Positions 56,006 through 63,389 of a DNA stretch of 64,000 nt are shown here, one piece after another. This DNA is from CBDFGK01 sp965247075 (GTDB lineage Bacteria; Pseudomonadota; Gammaproteobacteria; Pseudomonadales; Halieaceae), in contig CBDFGK010000003.1 of assembly GCA_965247075.1 (NCBI GenBank), positions 2,108,001 through 2,172,000 on the forward strand. The letters are read 5' to 3'. Position numbers and translations under genes: made by a program. The notes under the pieces were generated by a model that was not told the origin of the DNA, did not search any database, and saw only the letters and a list, made by a program, of their open reading frames with translations. The first letter of the stretch is position 1; each line of letters begins with the position of its first letter.

Positions 56006-57175
56006 GTGTAGTGTCCTAAACAAACTAATCATATATAATAGCCCCGGTTATTTGCCGGGGGCATCCGATGAACACAGCAGTAAAGATTCAGTTAACACCG
56101 GAAGAGGAAAACATACTAAAGAAAACGATCCGCAGCCGGAAAGCGCCTATACGCTTGATTGAGCGATCCAAAATCATTTGGATGGCATCAAAAGGGCATA
56201 GCAATATTGAGATAGCTGAGCAACTCAAAATAACCGCGCATAAGGTTGGTCGCTGGCGAAACCGCTACGCTGTACACGGTTATGACGGCATCAAAAGAGA
56301 ACTGCCCCGTGGCAAAAATCAAGGGGGTAGGAAGAGTGCAGATCAAGCCAGGTTGCGTTCCATAATAATCAAGATGACCACGCAGTCCAAACCGAAAGAT
56401 GCGACACACTGGTCCACGCGAACACTGGCAAAAGAGTTGGGGACGACGCATAGTTTTGTAAATCGTGTGTGGCAGGAGTCCGGACTTAAACCGCATCTGC
56501 TGATGGGATTCAAAGTCAGCAATGATCCTCGGTTTGAGGAAAAGCTGGAAGATGTTGTGGGGCTTTATTTATCTCCTCCGGAAAATGCAGTGGTTTTCTG
56601 TGTTGATGAGAAATCTTCTATCCAGGCGTTGGATCGCACCCAGCCGGGCCTTCCGCTGAAGAAAGGGCGTGCCGGCACGATGACCCACGACTACAAGCGA
56701 CATGGTACAAGTACGCTATTTGCAGCGTTACATGTGGCGACTGGAGAAGTTATTGGACAGTGCAGGCAGCGACATCGGCATCAGGAGTTTTTATCTTTTC
56801 TAAAAACTGTAGAGAAGCAAACGCCGAAAGAAATGGAGTTGCACCTAATAGTTGATAACTACAGCACCCACAAGCACGAGAAAGTGAGGAGGTGGCTGTC
56901 GCGCAACAGGAGGGTAAGTCTTCATTTTATTCCGACAAGTTCTTCGTGGCTCAACCTGGTGGAGCGCTTCTTCGGGTTGTTAACACAAAAGCAGTTGAAA
57001 CGGGGTGTCTTTAATTCTGTTAAAGAGCTTGAGGCGGCAATCACGGAATTTATTGATCGGCATAACGAATCACCAAAGCCCTTCGTTTGGACAAAAAATG
57101 CGGAAGGGATATTGGAAAAGGTGGGCCGAGCCAAGGCGGTCTTGCAAAATGTATAGTATGTTTAGGACACTACAC
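56006..57175 (+). mobile_element. IS630-family element C
   Basis: 1170 bp between TA (56004-56005) and TA (57176-57177). Ends GTGTAGTGTCCTAAAC and its complement. Related to but distinct from IS630-A. Confidence 0.93.
56068..57156 (+). CDS. IS630-C transposase (362 aa)
   Basis: Intact: HTH EIAEQLKITAHKVGRWRNRY; catalytic residues in CVDEKSSIQALDRTQPG, HLIVDNYSTHKHEK and SSSWLNLVERFFG. ATG 56068 preceded by GGGGGC. Confidence 0.93.
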   Translation: MNTAVKIQLTPEEENILKKTIRSRKAPIRLIERSKIIWMASKGHSNIEIAEQLKITAHKVGRWRNRYAVHGYDGIKRELPRGKNQGGRKSADQARLRSIIIKMTTQSKPKDATHWSTRTLAKELGTTHSFVNRVWQESGLKPHLLMGFKVSNDPRFEEKLEDVVGLYLSPPENAVVFCVDEKSSIQALDRTQPGLPLKKGRAGTMTHDYKRHGTSTLFAALHVATGEVIGQCRQRHRHQEFLSFLKTVEKQTPKEMELHLIVDNYSTHKHEKVRRWLSRNRRVSLHFIPTSSSWLNLVERFFGLLTQKQLKRGVFNSVKELEAAITEFIDRHNESPKPFVWTKNAEGILEKVGRAKAVLQNV

Positions 57176-57243
57176 TAGTCAGGTGAACGTGGAGAGGCAG
57201 AGAACGTCTATCTGGACAACCACGACTATCGGTGAGGCAGACT

Positions 57244-57546
57244 ATGAATATTACAAAACGACAACCCGTCAGCGTGGGTGAGATGATCACCGAAGAGTTC
57301 CTCCTGCCTATGGGGCTGACTCAAGGACGGCTGGCGGAAGCAATGGGCGTGAGTCGAAAAACCGTGAACGAGTTGTGTACTAATCGTCGAGCCATTACGG
57401 TGGACACCGCATTGATGCTCGCCACTGTCTTCGACAACTCGGCTGATTTCTGGCTAAACCTGCAGCAGCGCAATGAGCTTTGGAAGGCACTGAATACAAC
57501 GAAGCGGCGAGCTCGAATAGAGAAGGCCAAGCCTATCGCCGCATAA
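57244..57546 (+). CDS. higA: HigA-type antitoxin
   Basis: 100 aa XRE-family protein: GEMITEEFLLPMGLTQGRLA, then HTH (AEAMGVSRKTVNELCTNRR) and TALMLATVFDNSADFWLNLQ, typical of HigA/VapI. It starts 8 bp after the toxin stop. It is intact although the toxin is dead, so it may now be dispensable unless transcribed for another role. Confidence 0.92.
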   Translation: MNITKRQPVSVGEMITEEFLLPMGLTQGRLAEAMGVSRKTVNELCTNRRAITVDTALMLATVFDNSADFWLNLQQRNELWKALNTTKRRARIEKAKPIAA

Positions 57547-57699
57547 TTTTCTGTCACCCCCCCATTAATACTTCTTATATTTCGACCAAAATTGACTTGA
57601 TTAGTTGTCGGATTTGCGCGAAAGGGTTTAAGCGCCATCAATCGATAGGAACCGTTGCCTCGAATAGTCGTTTGGTCAGGCAAGGAGGTTCCGCAAACT

Positions 57700-57858
57700 A
57701 TGAGTGAGTTGGCAATGGTTCATGGGGAAAATGACTCGGTGTTAGAGTCAAGATACACAACTTTTTATGTCTCCGGATCGTCATGGTTAGAGACAAACGT
57801 ATTGAATATAGCAGAAAGGATTTCTCCTATTCTGAGCGACTTATTTGGTGCTAACTGA
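57700..57858 (+). CDS. small ORF (52 aa), function unknown
   Basis: ATG 57700 with a strong AAGGAGG (57681-57687), though the spacing is slightly long. The protein is acidic (MSELAMVHGENDSVLESRYT to ILSDLFGAN), has no double-Gly leader site and no cysteine. It faces the CPBP protease gene and lies beside a bacteriocin-exporter remnant, so a peptide substrate is possible but not supported by any motif. No similarity recognised. Confidence 0.4.
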   Translation: MSELAMVHGENDSVLESRYTTFYVSGSSWLETNVLNIAERISPILSDLFGAN

Positions 57859-57945
57859 AGACCGTTGGGTGTTACTACCGAGCGGCTAATGCCGTAAATA
57901 AGTGCCTCGTTACCACTCGCATACATTGAAGACCAACCTAGCTGT

Positions 57946-58707
57946 TTAGAAGTTTTCTGTTGAAGTTACCAGGAAGTTGAAAACCATGTGCATGCCAAAT
58001 GGAAGCCAAATGCCACCCGAAATAGACCGAGCCACGCTGAGCGAAACCCCCTTAATTGCTAATTCAAGGTGCCATTGCAATGCAGACTGAGCTGAGTAGT
58101 AGCCATCAATACCCTGCCAATGTATTAATGACCAAATGCAGGACACTAAAACTACCGGGGCCCAGTATGAATCAAAATATTGGGTCAAGAATGTTTGCAA
58201 ATACCCACGATAGAAAAACTCTTCAATTAGGGGCGAAAGGAAAAGCACTACGCCAATGTAAAAGTAGTAACCAGAGGATAGTTTTAGCAGTACCCCGTTG
58301 CTATTACTAAACACGAGTGCCAGATGTTCACGCACAGGCTCTTCAGTCATCCATACCAACAGAATTGCCAACATCAGGAAAAGGAAGCCAATTTGTAGTC
58401 TCGGAAGCTCCGTTGGAACTAGACGCCTGATTGGTACGCCCCAATGACGCGCAAGAAGTATAGGGAAGATAATTGCCGCTAAAATGAGATTAGAGCCAGC
58501 ACTAACCATACTAGCCAGTGAAGGAATATAGTCGGTGACGGGGGTGTAGGAAAACCTGAAGCCAAATTGAAAGAACAAATTTCGGACAAACGTAACTAAA
58601 CCCAATGCCAAAAATTCACATCCAAGTATTATCGCCAAAAAAGTCTTGAGATCGATATTCAGCTTGATTGTGTCCCGCTCTTCCACTGGTGCTCCCTCTA
58701 ATAACAT
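57946..58707 (-). CDS. CPBP-family intramembrane metalloprotease
   Basis: About 250 aa with several membrane helices and the three CPBP motifs: EExxxR in LIEEFFYRGYLQT, HW in IWSLIHWQG, and HxxxN in GMHMVFNFLV. ATG 58707 is possible, but GTG 58686 (VEERDTIKLN) follows AGAGGGAG at good spacing. Such proteases often accompany bacteriocin loci, as processing or self-immunity proteins. Same direction as the exporter remnant upstream of it. Confidence 0.87.
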   Translation of the reverse strand: MLLEGAPVEERDTIKLNIDLKTFLAIILGCEFLALGLVTFVRNLFFQFGFRFSYTPVTDYIPSLASMVSAGSNLILAAIIFPILLARHWGVPIRRLVPTELPRLQIGFLFLMLAILLVWMTEEPVREHLALVFSNSNGVLLKLSSGYYFYIGVVLFLSPLIEEFFYRGYLQTFLTQYFDSYWAPVVLVSCIWSLIHWQGIDGYYSAQSALQWHLELAIKGVSLSVARSISGGIWLPFGMHMVFNFLVTSTENF

Positions 58708-58823
58708 GCTTATTGATTCTACTTGACTCAGCGACGTGGATGTCCATTTTCGTTAGCCATTTGCTGGCCAAGTCCAGTATGGAATATTGATGTCGCTATC
58801 CAACGAGCGGCAAGTCTGTTTGA

Positions 58824-59272
58824 CTATACCTCAGACTGCGAAATTCGTGTTATTTTCAGTTCGCTAAGATGCCTGGAAATTCGTTCTTCAAGTTTGGTGT
58901 CAAGGTGAGAGGTAGTTTCGTCCAGAAACAATATCCGCGCGTCTCCATAAAGAGCTCGCGCGAGAAGTAAACGCTGCTTTTGAACTCCGGATAGCGCGCT
59001 GCCCATATCCCCAACCAAAGTATTAAAGGCCATAGGCATTGCCATGACCTCATCGTATATACACGCTACTTTTACAGCGAGGTTTAGCTTTTCCGTATCC
59101 AAGACACCCGTCTTGAGAATAATGTTCTCAGTAATAGTTCCCGATACAAGCTGGTCGTCCTGCAAGACCACTCCAATTTGCGGCCAATAGCTTTCAAAAA
59201 AAGAGGGTGTGAGAGGAATGCCATCCACCAGCACTTGACCCGTACTCGGCTTCGCAAGGTCATAGGAAAACA
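58824..59272 (-). pseudogene. bacteriocin/colicin-V type ABC exporter, ATPase fragment
   Basis: Reads KPSTGQVLVDGIPL, PQIGVVLQDDQLVSGTITEN, VACIYDEVMAMPMAFNTLVG, MGSALSGVQKQRLLLARALY and ILFLDETTSHLD, which fits CvaB/RaxB-type exporters. The peptidase, membrane and Walker A parts are missing (the left border is the 49-bp repeat), and the end after KITRI is lost. The signature reads SGVQ instead of SGGQ, a further sign of decay. Confidence 0.83.
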
Positions 59273-59302
59273 ATTGGCGTAATCTGGGCACGGCACGGGC
59301 GC
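59254..59302. repeat. 49-bp repeat, copy 2
   Basis: Same sequence as 55602-55650 with three differences. Here it forms the break point of the ABC exporter fragment and lies about 90 bp before the second toxin gene. Confidence 0.6.
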
Positions 59303-59364
59303 CCATTTTTTGGAATCAAGGCGCGGGATTTGCGAGGTGTGATTGAATCACGCATTGAATAAAC

Positions 59365-59379
59365 TACGGCATTGCCGTA
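59365..59379. promoter_or_regulatory. palindrome before the second toxin-antitoxin pair
   Basis: TACGGC-ATT-GCCGTA, a perfect inverted repeat just before the toxin start; a second palindrome GTGATT-G-AATCAC lies at 59339-59351. Both are candidates for autoregulatory operators. The first argues for the GTG start at 59390 and not the TTG at 59372, which lies inside it. Confidence 0.5.
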
Positions 59380-59389
59380 CACTCGCAAA

Positions 59390-59704
59390 GTGTTCACCGT
59401 AATCGAAACACCCGTATTTTCCCGAAAGGCGGAAGACCTGCTCAGCGACAAAGAACGCGAGGACTTCGCTGCCTTCATTTCGCAGAATCCCACCGCCGGT
59501 TCTGTGGTGAGGGGTTCGGGCGGAGTACGAAAAGTTCGTTGGGTTCGACCTGGAACTGGTAAGAGTGGTGGCGTTAGAGTTATTTACTACAACCAGCTTC
59601 AGCACGAGGAAATCTGGCTGCTGACACTTTATGCCAAGAACGAACGTTCCACGATTCCGGCGCACGAATTGAAACTGATCAAAGAGGCAATCGAACGTGG
59701 CTAG
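59390..59704 (+). CDS. RelE/HigB2-type toxin
   Basis: About 104 aa: VIETPVFSRKAEDLLSDKER, RKVRWVRPGTGKSGGVRVIY and IWLLTLYAKNERSTIPAHEL, with the basic catalytic residues of the RelE fold. These toxins cleave mRNA on the ribosome. It overlaps the antitoxin gene by 8 bp, the usual toxin-first arrangement of HigBA. Appears intact. Confidence 0.9.
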   Translation: MFTVIETPVFSRKAEDLLSDKEREDFAAFISQNPTAGSVVRGSGGVRKVRWVRPGTGKSGGVRVIYYNQLQHEEIWLLTLYAKNERSTIPAHELKLIKEAIERG

Positions 59705-59984
59705 CAAACACAGAATGAGCGAAGAAGGAGCGGAGCTGCTCAAAGCAGTAGAGCAGATGAAACGAGGGAAGAAGGGCCGGGCGTACTCGCAGGAACAGCT
59801 CTTGGCGATCTCTGCTCGGAAATCTGTAAACCTCACTCAGCGCGAGTTCGCCAAGTTGCTGAATGTTTCCGTCGATACCGTGCAGGACTGGGAGCAAGGC
59901 AGGCGATCACCGCGCGGGGCAGCAAAAACACTTCTCAAGATCGCACAAAGTCATCCCACGGTGTTGGAGGAGCTTGCTTCTTAA
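59697..59984 (+). CDS. HigA2-type antitoxin
   Basis: 95 aa from GTG 59697. N-terminal flexible segment, then an XRE HTH (LTQREFAKLLNVSVDTVQDW, EQGRRSPRGAAKTLLKIA). Neutralises the overlapping toxin and probably represses the pair through the palindrome upstream. Confidence 0.92.
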   Translation: MASKHRMSEEGAELLKAVEQMKRGKKGRAYSQEQLLAISARKSVNLTQREFAKLLNVSVDTVQDWEQGRRSPRGAAKTLLKIAQSHPTVLEELAS

Positions 59985-60124
59985 GAGTATGGATACCGAG
60001 CTCACCTCGGCCATGAACAACTTACAGCGATTGGCTAAACGCTGCGAGAAGTAAGATACAAGGAAGGATAAAAGGACTACGGTGAATAGGTTACCTGGCG
60101 GGTTCCACATGCCAGGCCTGACAA

Positions 60125-60335
60125 TTATGCGAACAGTTGGTCTATCTCCCTGAAATCTTGCCCGCGTCGGTGAAAAATCCATTCATATCCGTCCATTCCT
60201 GAACGACAGCATGCAGTGGTTCGGGCCGTGAGATTTTCAGCGGCGTCCCTGCTGATCGAATTGTGGAAAATCGGGTTCCTTCCCGGCGCAAAGAGGCGAT
60301 GTGCCAGGTGACGCGCCCGCGAAAACAATTGTCGC
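60125..60335 (-). mobile_element. IS91-like tail, diverged
   Basis: Minus strand, in one frame ASPGTSPLCAGKEPDFPQFD and QQGRR stop, aligning with the tail in the 645-bp repeat (PETLPLFAGKDSSSTAFNQQ). DNA similarity covers GGCGTCCCTGCTGATCGAAT and the bases up to about 60320. It borders the riboflavin synthase fragment, as the other tails border trmD. Confidence 0.6.
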
Positions 60336-60665
60336 CTGACGCTTGAAAGTGATCCTGAGTGGCGGAAATTTGTGTTTGAAAAGGGCTTCCTCGCAGTTAA
60401 CGGCGCCAGCCTCACCATCGCCGCCCTGGACCGCGTCACCGGACAATTCAGCATCAATTTCATACCTGAAACCCTTGCAAGAACTAATTTATCCCTGCTG
60501 CAACAGGGTGATCTGGTCAACATAGAAGTTGACTCGCAAACCAGGGTCATCGTCGAAACGGTTGAAAGAATCATGGCCGAAAGAGCGTCAACCGCAGAGA
60601 AATGTGTCATTGAGGTATGCTGCGGAGCAGGCGACAAGAACGCCGCTCAAGCCTGTCGGGACTAA
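60325..60665 (+). pseudogene. riboflavin synthase, C-terminal fragment
   Basis: Second lumazine-binding domain: ESDPEWRKFVFEKGFLAVNG, ASLTIAALDRVTGQFSINFI, PETLARTNLSLLQQGDLVNI, then an extra 29-residue tail. The first domain is missing; the break lies at the IS91-like tail. The enzyme makes riboflavin from two lumazines, and half of it cannot. Confidence 0.85.
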
Positions 60666-60677
60666 CACTTGCATCAT

Positions 60678-62114
60678 CTAGCCGTTGTGGGTGTAGGCCG
60701 TTTTAACCTGCGTATAAAACTCAATGGCGTAGCGTCCTTGCTCCTTTGGACCATAGGATGATTTTTTACGGCCTCCGAAAGGTACATGATAATCAATGCC
60801 GGCAGTAGGAAGATTCACCATGACAACACCGGCGGCCGCGCGTTTCTTAAACTCCGCCGCATACTTCAAACCACTTGTACATATCCCGGCAGATAGTCCA
60901 AATTCTGTATCGTTTGCAACTGCGATGGCTTCGTCAAAATCAGCAACTTTTATAATTGAGGCACTGGGGCCAAATATTTCCTCGCGATTAATGCGCATTT
61001 GGTTGTCAGAGCCAAGAAATAACGCAGGCATCTGATAAAAACCTTGAGGCTCAAGATTCAGTCTGTCGCCTCCCAGCACTTCCGCCCCTTCTTTGGCGGC
61101 AAGTTTCATGTAGGCTAAGTTAGAATTGAGCTGTTTTTCATCAATTACCGGGCCAATCTGTGTGTCCTGGTGTAACGCGTGACCAACAACAAGTTTTTGC
61201 ATAGAGTCTTTCATCAACTCAACGAATGCATCGTGAATTTGCTCGTGGACTATCAACCGCGAAGACGCAGTGCAGCGTTGTCCTGTGGAATAGAAGGCAC
61301 CATTGATACAGGCAGGTACGGCAGTAGATAAGTCAGCATCTTCCATGATTACCATCGGGTTCTTCCCGCCCATTTCCAGTTGAACTTTTTTTTGCGTTTC
61401 TGCGCACCTGATCGCCATTTTCTGTCCAGTCTCGACTGACCCGGTAAACGAAATCGCTGCAATGTCAGCATGGGAAACAATGGCTTCCCCCACATCCGAC
61501 CCGGCCCCCATCACCAGGTTGATAACGCCACCTGGACAACCCTTTTCCTTGAGCAAACTGACAATGAGATGCGCTGTTCCCAGTGTCGCTGCCGCTGGTT
61601 TGAAGATCACACAGTTTCCGAATGCCAGCGCGGGGGCAATTTTCCAGGCGGGAATGGCTATCGGAAAATTCCAGGGGGTAATTATGCCGACAACGCCCAG
61701 GGGCTCACGAGTAATATCCACATCGACTCCCGGTCGTACAGAGTCCAGTTTTTCTCCGGCCATTCGCAGAGCTTCTGCCGCAAAGAATTTAAAAACCTGA
61801 CCGGCGCGCACTGTTTCTCCTATGCCCTCCGCCAGTGTCTTACCTTCTTCGCGTGACAACAGCTGACCAATTTTTCCCCTGTCTGTCAAAATCGCACTAC
61901 CGACCGCATCCAATATGTCATGTCGTAACTGAGGAGTTGATTGGGACCATGCGGGAAATGCTGCCTGTGATGCCGCAACTGCTTTGTTTACGTCTTCTCG
62001 ATTGCCCCTGGCAAACAGTCCAACAAGATCGCTCACATCCGAAGGATTGCGGTTTTCGGTGGTCTCTGCCGTGGCAACCCACTCACTTCCAATAAGGTTT
62101 TTGTACTCAGCCAT
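60678..62114 (-). CDS. aldehyde dehydrogenase, alpha-ketoglutaric semialdehyde dehydrogenase-like
   Basis: About 478 aa from ATG 62114 (MAEYKNLIGSEWV). NAD-binding ITPWNFPIAIPAWKIAPAL, catalytic Glu in LEMGGKNPM, catalytic Cys in STGQRCTASSR. The type is close to 2,5-dioxovalerate (alpha-ketoglutaric semialdehyde) dehydrogenases of sugar-acid and hydroxyproline pathways; the precise substrate is not certain. Intact. Confidence 0.88.
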   Translation of the reverse strand: MAEYKNLIGSEWVATAETTENRNPSDVSDLVGLFARGNREDVNKAVAASQAAFPAWSQSTPQLRHDILDAVGSAILTDRGKIGQLLSREEGKTLAEGIGETVRAGQVFKFFAAEALRMAGEKLDSVRPGVDVDITREPLGVVGIITPWNFPIAIPAWKIAPALAFGNCVIFKPAAATLGTAHLIVSLLKEKGCPGGVINLVMGAGSDVGEAIVSHADIAAISFTGSVETGQKMAIRCAETQKKVQLEMGGKNPMVIMEDADLSTAVPACINGAFYSTGQRCTASSRLIVHEQIHDAFVELMKDSMQKLVVGHALHQDTQIGPVIDEKQLNSNLAYMKLAAKEGAEVLGGDRLNLEPQGFYQMPALFLGSDNQMRINREEIFGPSASIIKVADFDEAIAVANDTEFGLSAGICTSGLKYAAEFKKRAAAGVVMVNLPTAGIDYHVPFGGRKKSSYGPKEQGRYAIEFYTQVKTAYTHNG

Positions 62115-62419
62115 TTTATAATTCCAACCCTTGTTGCCCCATAAACACAAAACAAGAAAGTTTAAACCTCAACAAGTTGTCACGATAGATGTGCTATCAA
62201 ATGAAAGTAATAACGGGGGGGGTTAGCCCTAGCACAACATAATACGGTTTTCGTTTCAAAAACAAACGCAACTCTCCTTGATGTCTCAGACGGGCTTATG
62301 CAACGCGACCCGCCCAAACCATCCAATCCATTGGTGCAAACAGAACTTCAATTCACTTAAAGTTTACGGGATAGCAATGATTTCCTGCATTTTTCACATC
62401 ATGCAACATAAAAGAAAGT

Positions 62420-62447
62420 TTGACAAGGATGTCAGCCCCATTATAGA
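62420..62447 (+). promoter_or_regulatory. promoter of the uracil-DNA glycosylase-like gene
   Basis: TTGACA (62420-62425), 16-bp spacer, TATAGA (62442-62447). Start of transcription would fall about 55 bp before the ATG. The rest of the 62115-62419 gap shows no gene; it contains the divergent leader of the aldehyde dehydrogenase. Confidence 0.6.
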
Positions 62448-62509
62448 GTCTTGCGCACATTGGGAGACATCCTTGCGAGAGGGCTCCGTACAGGTTTTGA
62501 GAGATATTG

Positions 62510-63370
62510 ATGGCAATATCGTTAAGAAGTGCATTGCGCGAATTATTGCTTGACTGGCACACCGATTTGCCTGGGGAATGGCAAAAGGTTCTCAGCGGCG
62601 CTGAACCTGCTTTTCATGATGTGGGCGGGGAATTGGAACTATACCCCTGGGAACCAATATTCCCCTCACGGCGCGGTTTCACGTTGCCAGGGGAACCTCC
62701 CGGTGCGCATATATTCCAGGCCTTTGATGATCTGGCTCCCGGTAAGGTGCGTTGTGTGGTCATTGGACAGGATCCTTATCCCAGCATCAGCTTTTCCACC
62801 GGACGTGCGTTCGAGGTGGGTGAGCATAGCAGTTGGAATGAACTGGAAAAGATGAAATCCTGCAGTATGAGAAGTTTGATTCAGTCCGTGTACGCTTTCC
62901 GTACCGGGGAACAACGATACGTTGAAGGAACCGGCAGGTGGACTGAGGTGCTTGAGGCCATTTGCGACCCGCTTAATGGCTTTCCCTTGCCAAAGCAATT
63001 GGCGCAAAACTGGGTAGAGCAGGGCGTCTTGCTATTAAACTCCAGCCTGACCATCAGCCGGTTTTCGGTACAGGGTGATCCTCACCAGATACGCGGTCAT
63101 CTTCCATTATGGAGACCGTTGCTGGTGCAACTGATTAACTACTTTGCTAATTGCCCTTCGCAACCAGTTGTGTTCATTTTGTTTGGCAGCGCCGCCCAGG
63201 AAGTCGCGGTCGCCAGCGGGCTGGTGACTGCTGACGAACTCGACAGGCATCCGACGGTTGTCTCCTTGTCGCATCCTGCAGCGGGGGACGATTTTTTACG
63301 TTACCCGAATCCTTTTGTTCTCTGTAATGAAAAATTGCTTGCAATGAAAGCAAAACCTGTCCAGTGGTAA
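62510..63370 (+). CDS. uracil-DNA glycosylase superfamily protein
   Basis: About 286 aa from ATG 62510, with GAGAG upstream. VVIGQDPYPSISFSTGRAFE resembles the UDG water-activating motif (GQDPYH in Ung, here P in place of H), VLLLNSSLTI the middle motif, and SLSHPAAGDDF the HP loop. The family removes uracil from DNA. The changed residue makes activity less sure. The frame is also open to TTG 62507. Confidence 0.8.
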   Translation: MAISLRSALRELLLDWHTDLPGEWQKVLSGAEPAFHDVGGELELYPWEPIFPSRRGFTLPGEPPGAHIFQAFDDLAPGKVRCVVIGQDPYPSISFSTGRAFEVGEHSSWNELEKMKSCSMRSLIQSVYAFRTGEQRYVEGTGRWTEVLEAICDPLNGFPLPKQLAQNWVEQGVLLLNSSLTISRFSVQGDPHQIRGHLPLWRPLLVQLINYFANCPSQPVVFILFGSAAQEVAVASGLVTADELDRHPTVVSLSHPAAGDDFLRYPNPFVLCNEKLLAMKAKPVQW

Positions 63371-63389
63371 GTGTAGGGAGAAAATAATT

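Larger units (their letters stand above)
55767..57235 (+). pseudogene. higB: HigB-type toxin, stopped by TAG and split by IS630-C
   Basis: RelE/HigB-fold mRNA interferase (killer type): SFRDRWLRNFYLEDK, FEKLKGKLAGKHSIRVNKQW and RLVFT. TTG start at 55767 with GGAGA upstream. The frame meets TAG at 56004-56006, and this TA is the IS630-C target. Resuming after the IS gives SGERGEAENVYLDNHDYR and TGA at 57233-57235. The family has Trp at the stop position, so TGG became TAG; that change also made the TA needed for insertion. Confidence 0.87.

Noticed and set aside
62278..62553. Open frame before the uracil-DNA glycosylase-like gene
   Set aside because: It overlaps a good promoter and the true gene start, and shows no similarity or ribosome site.
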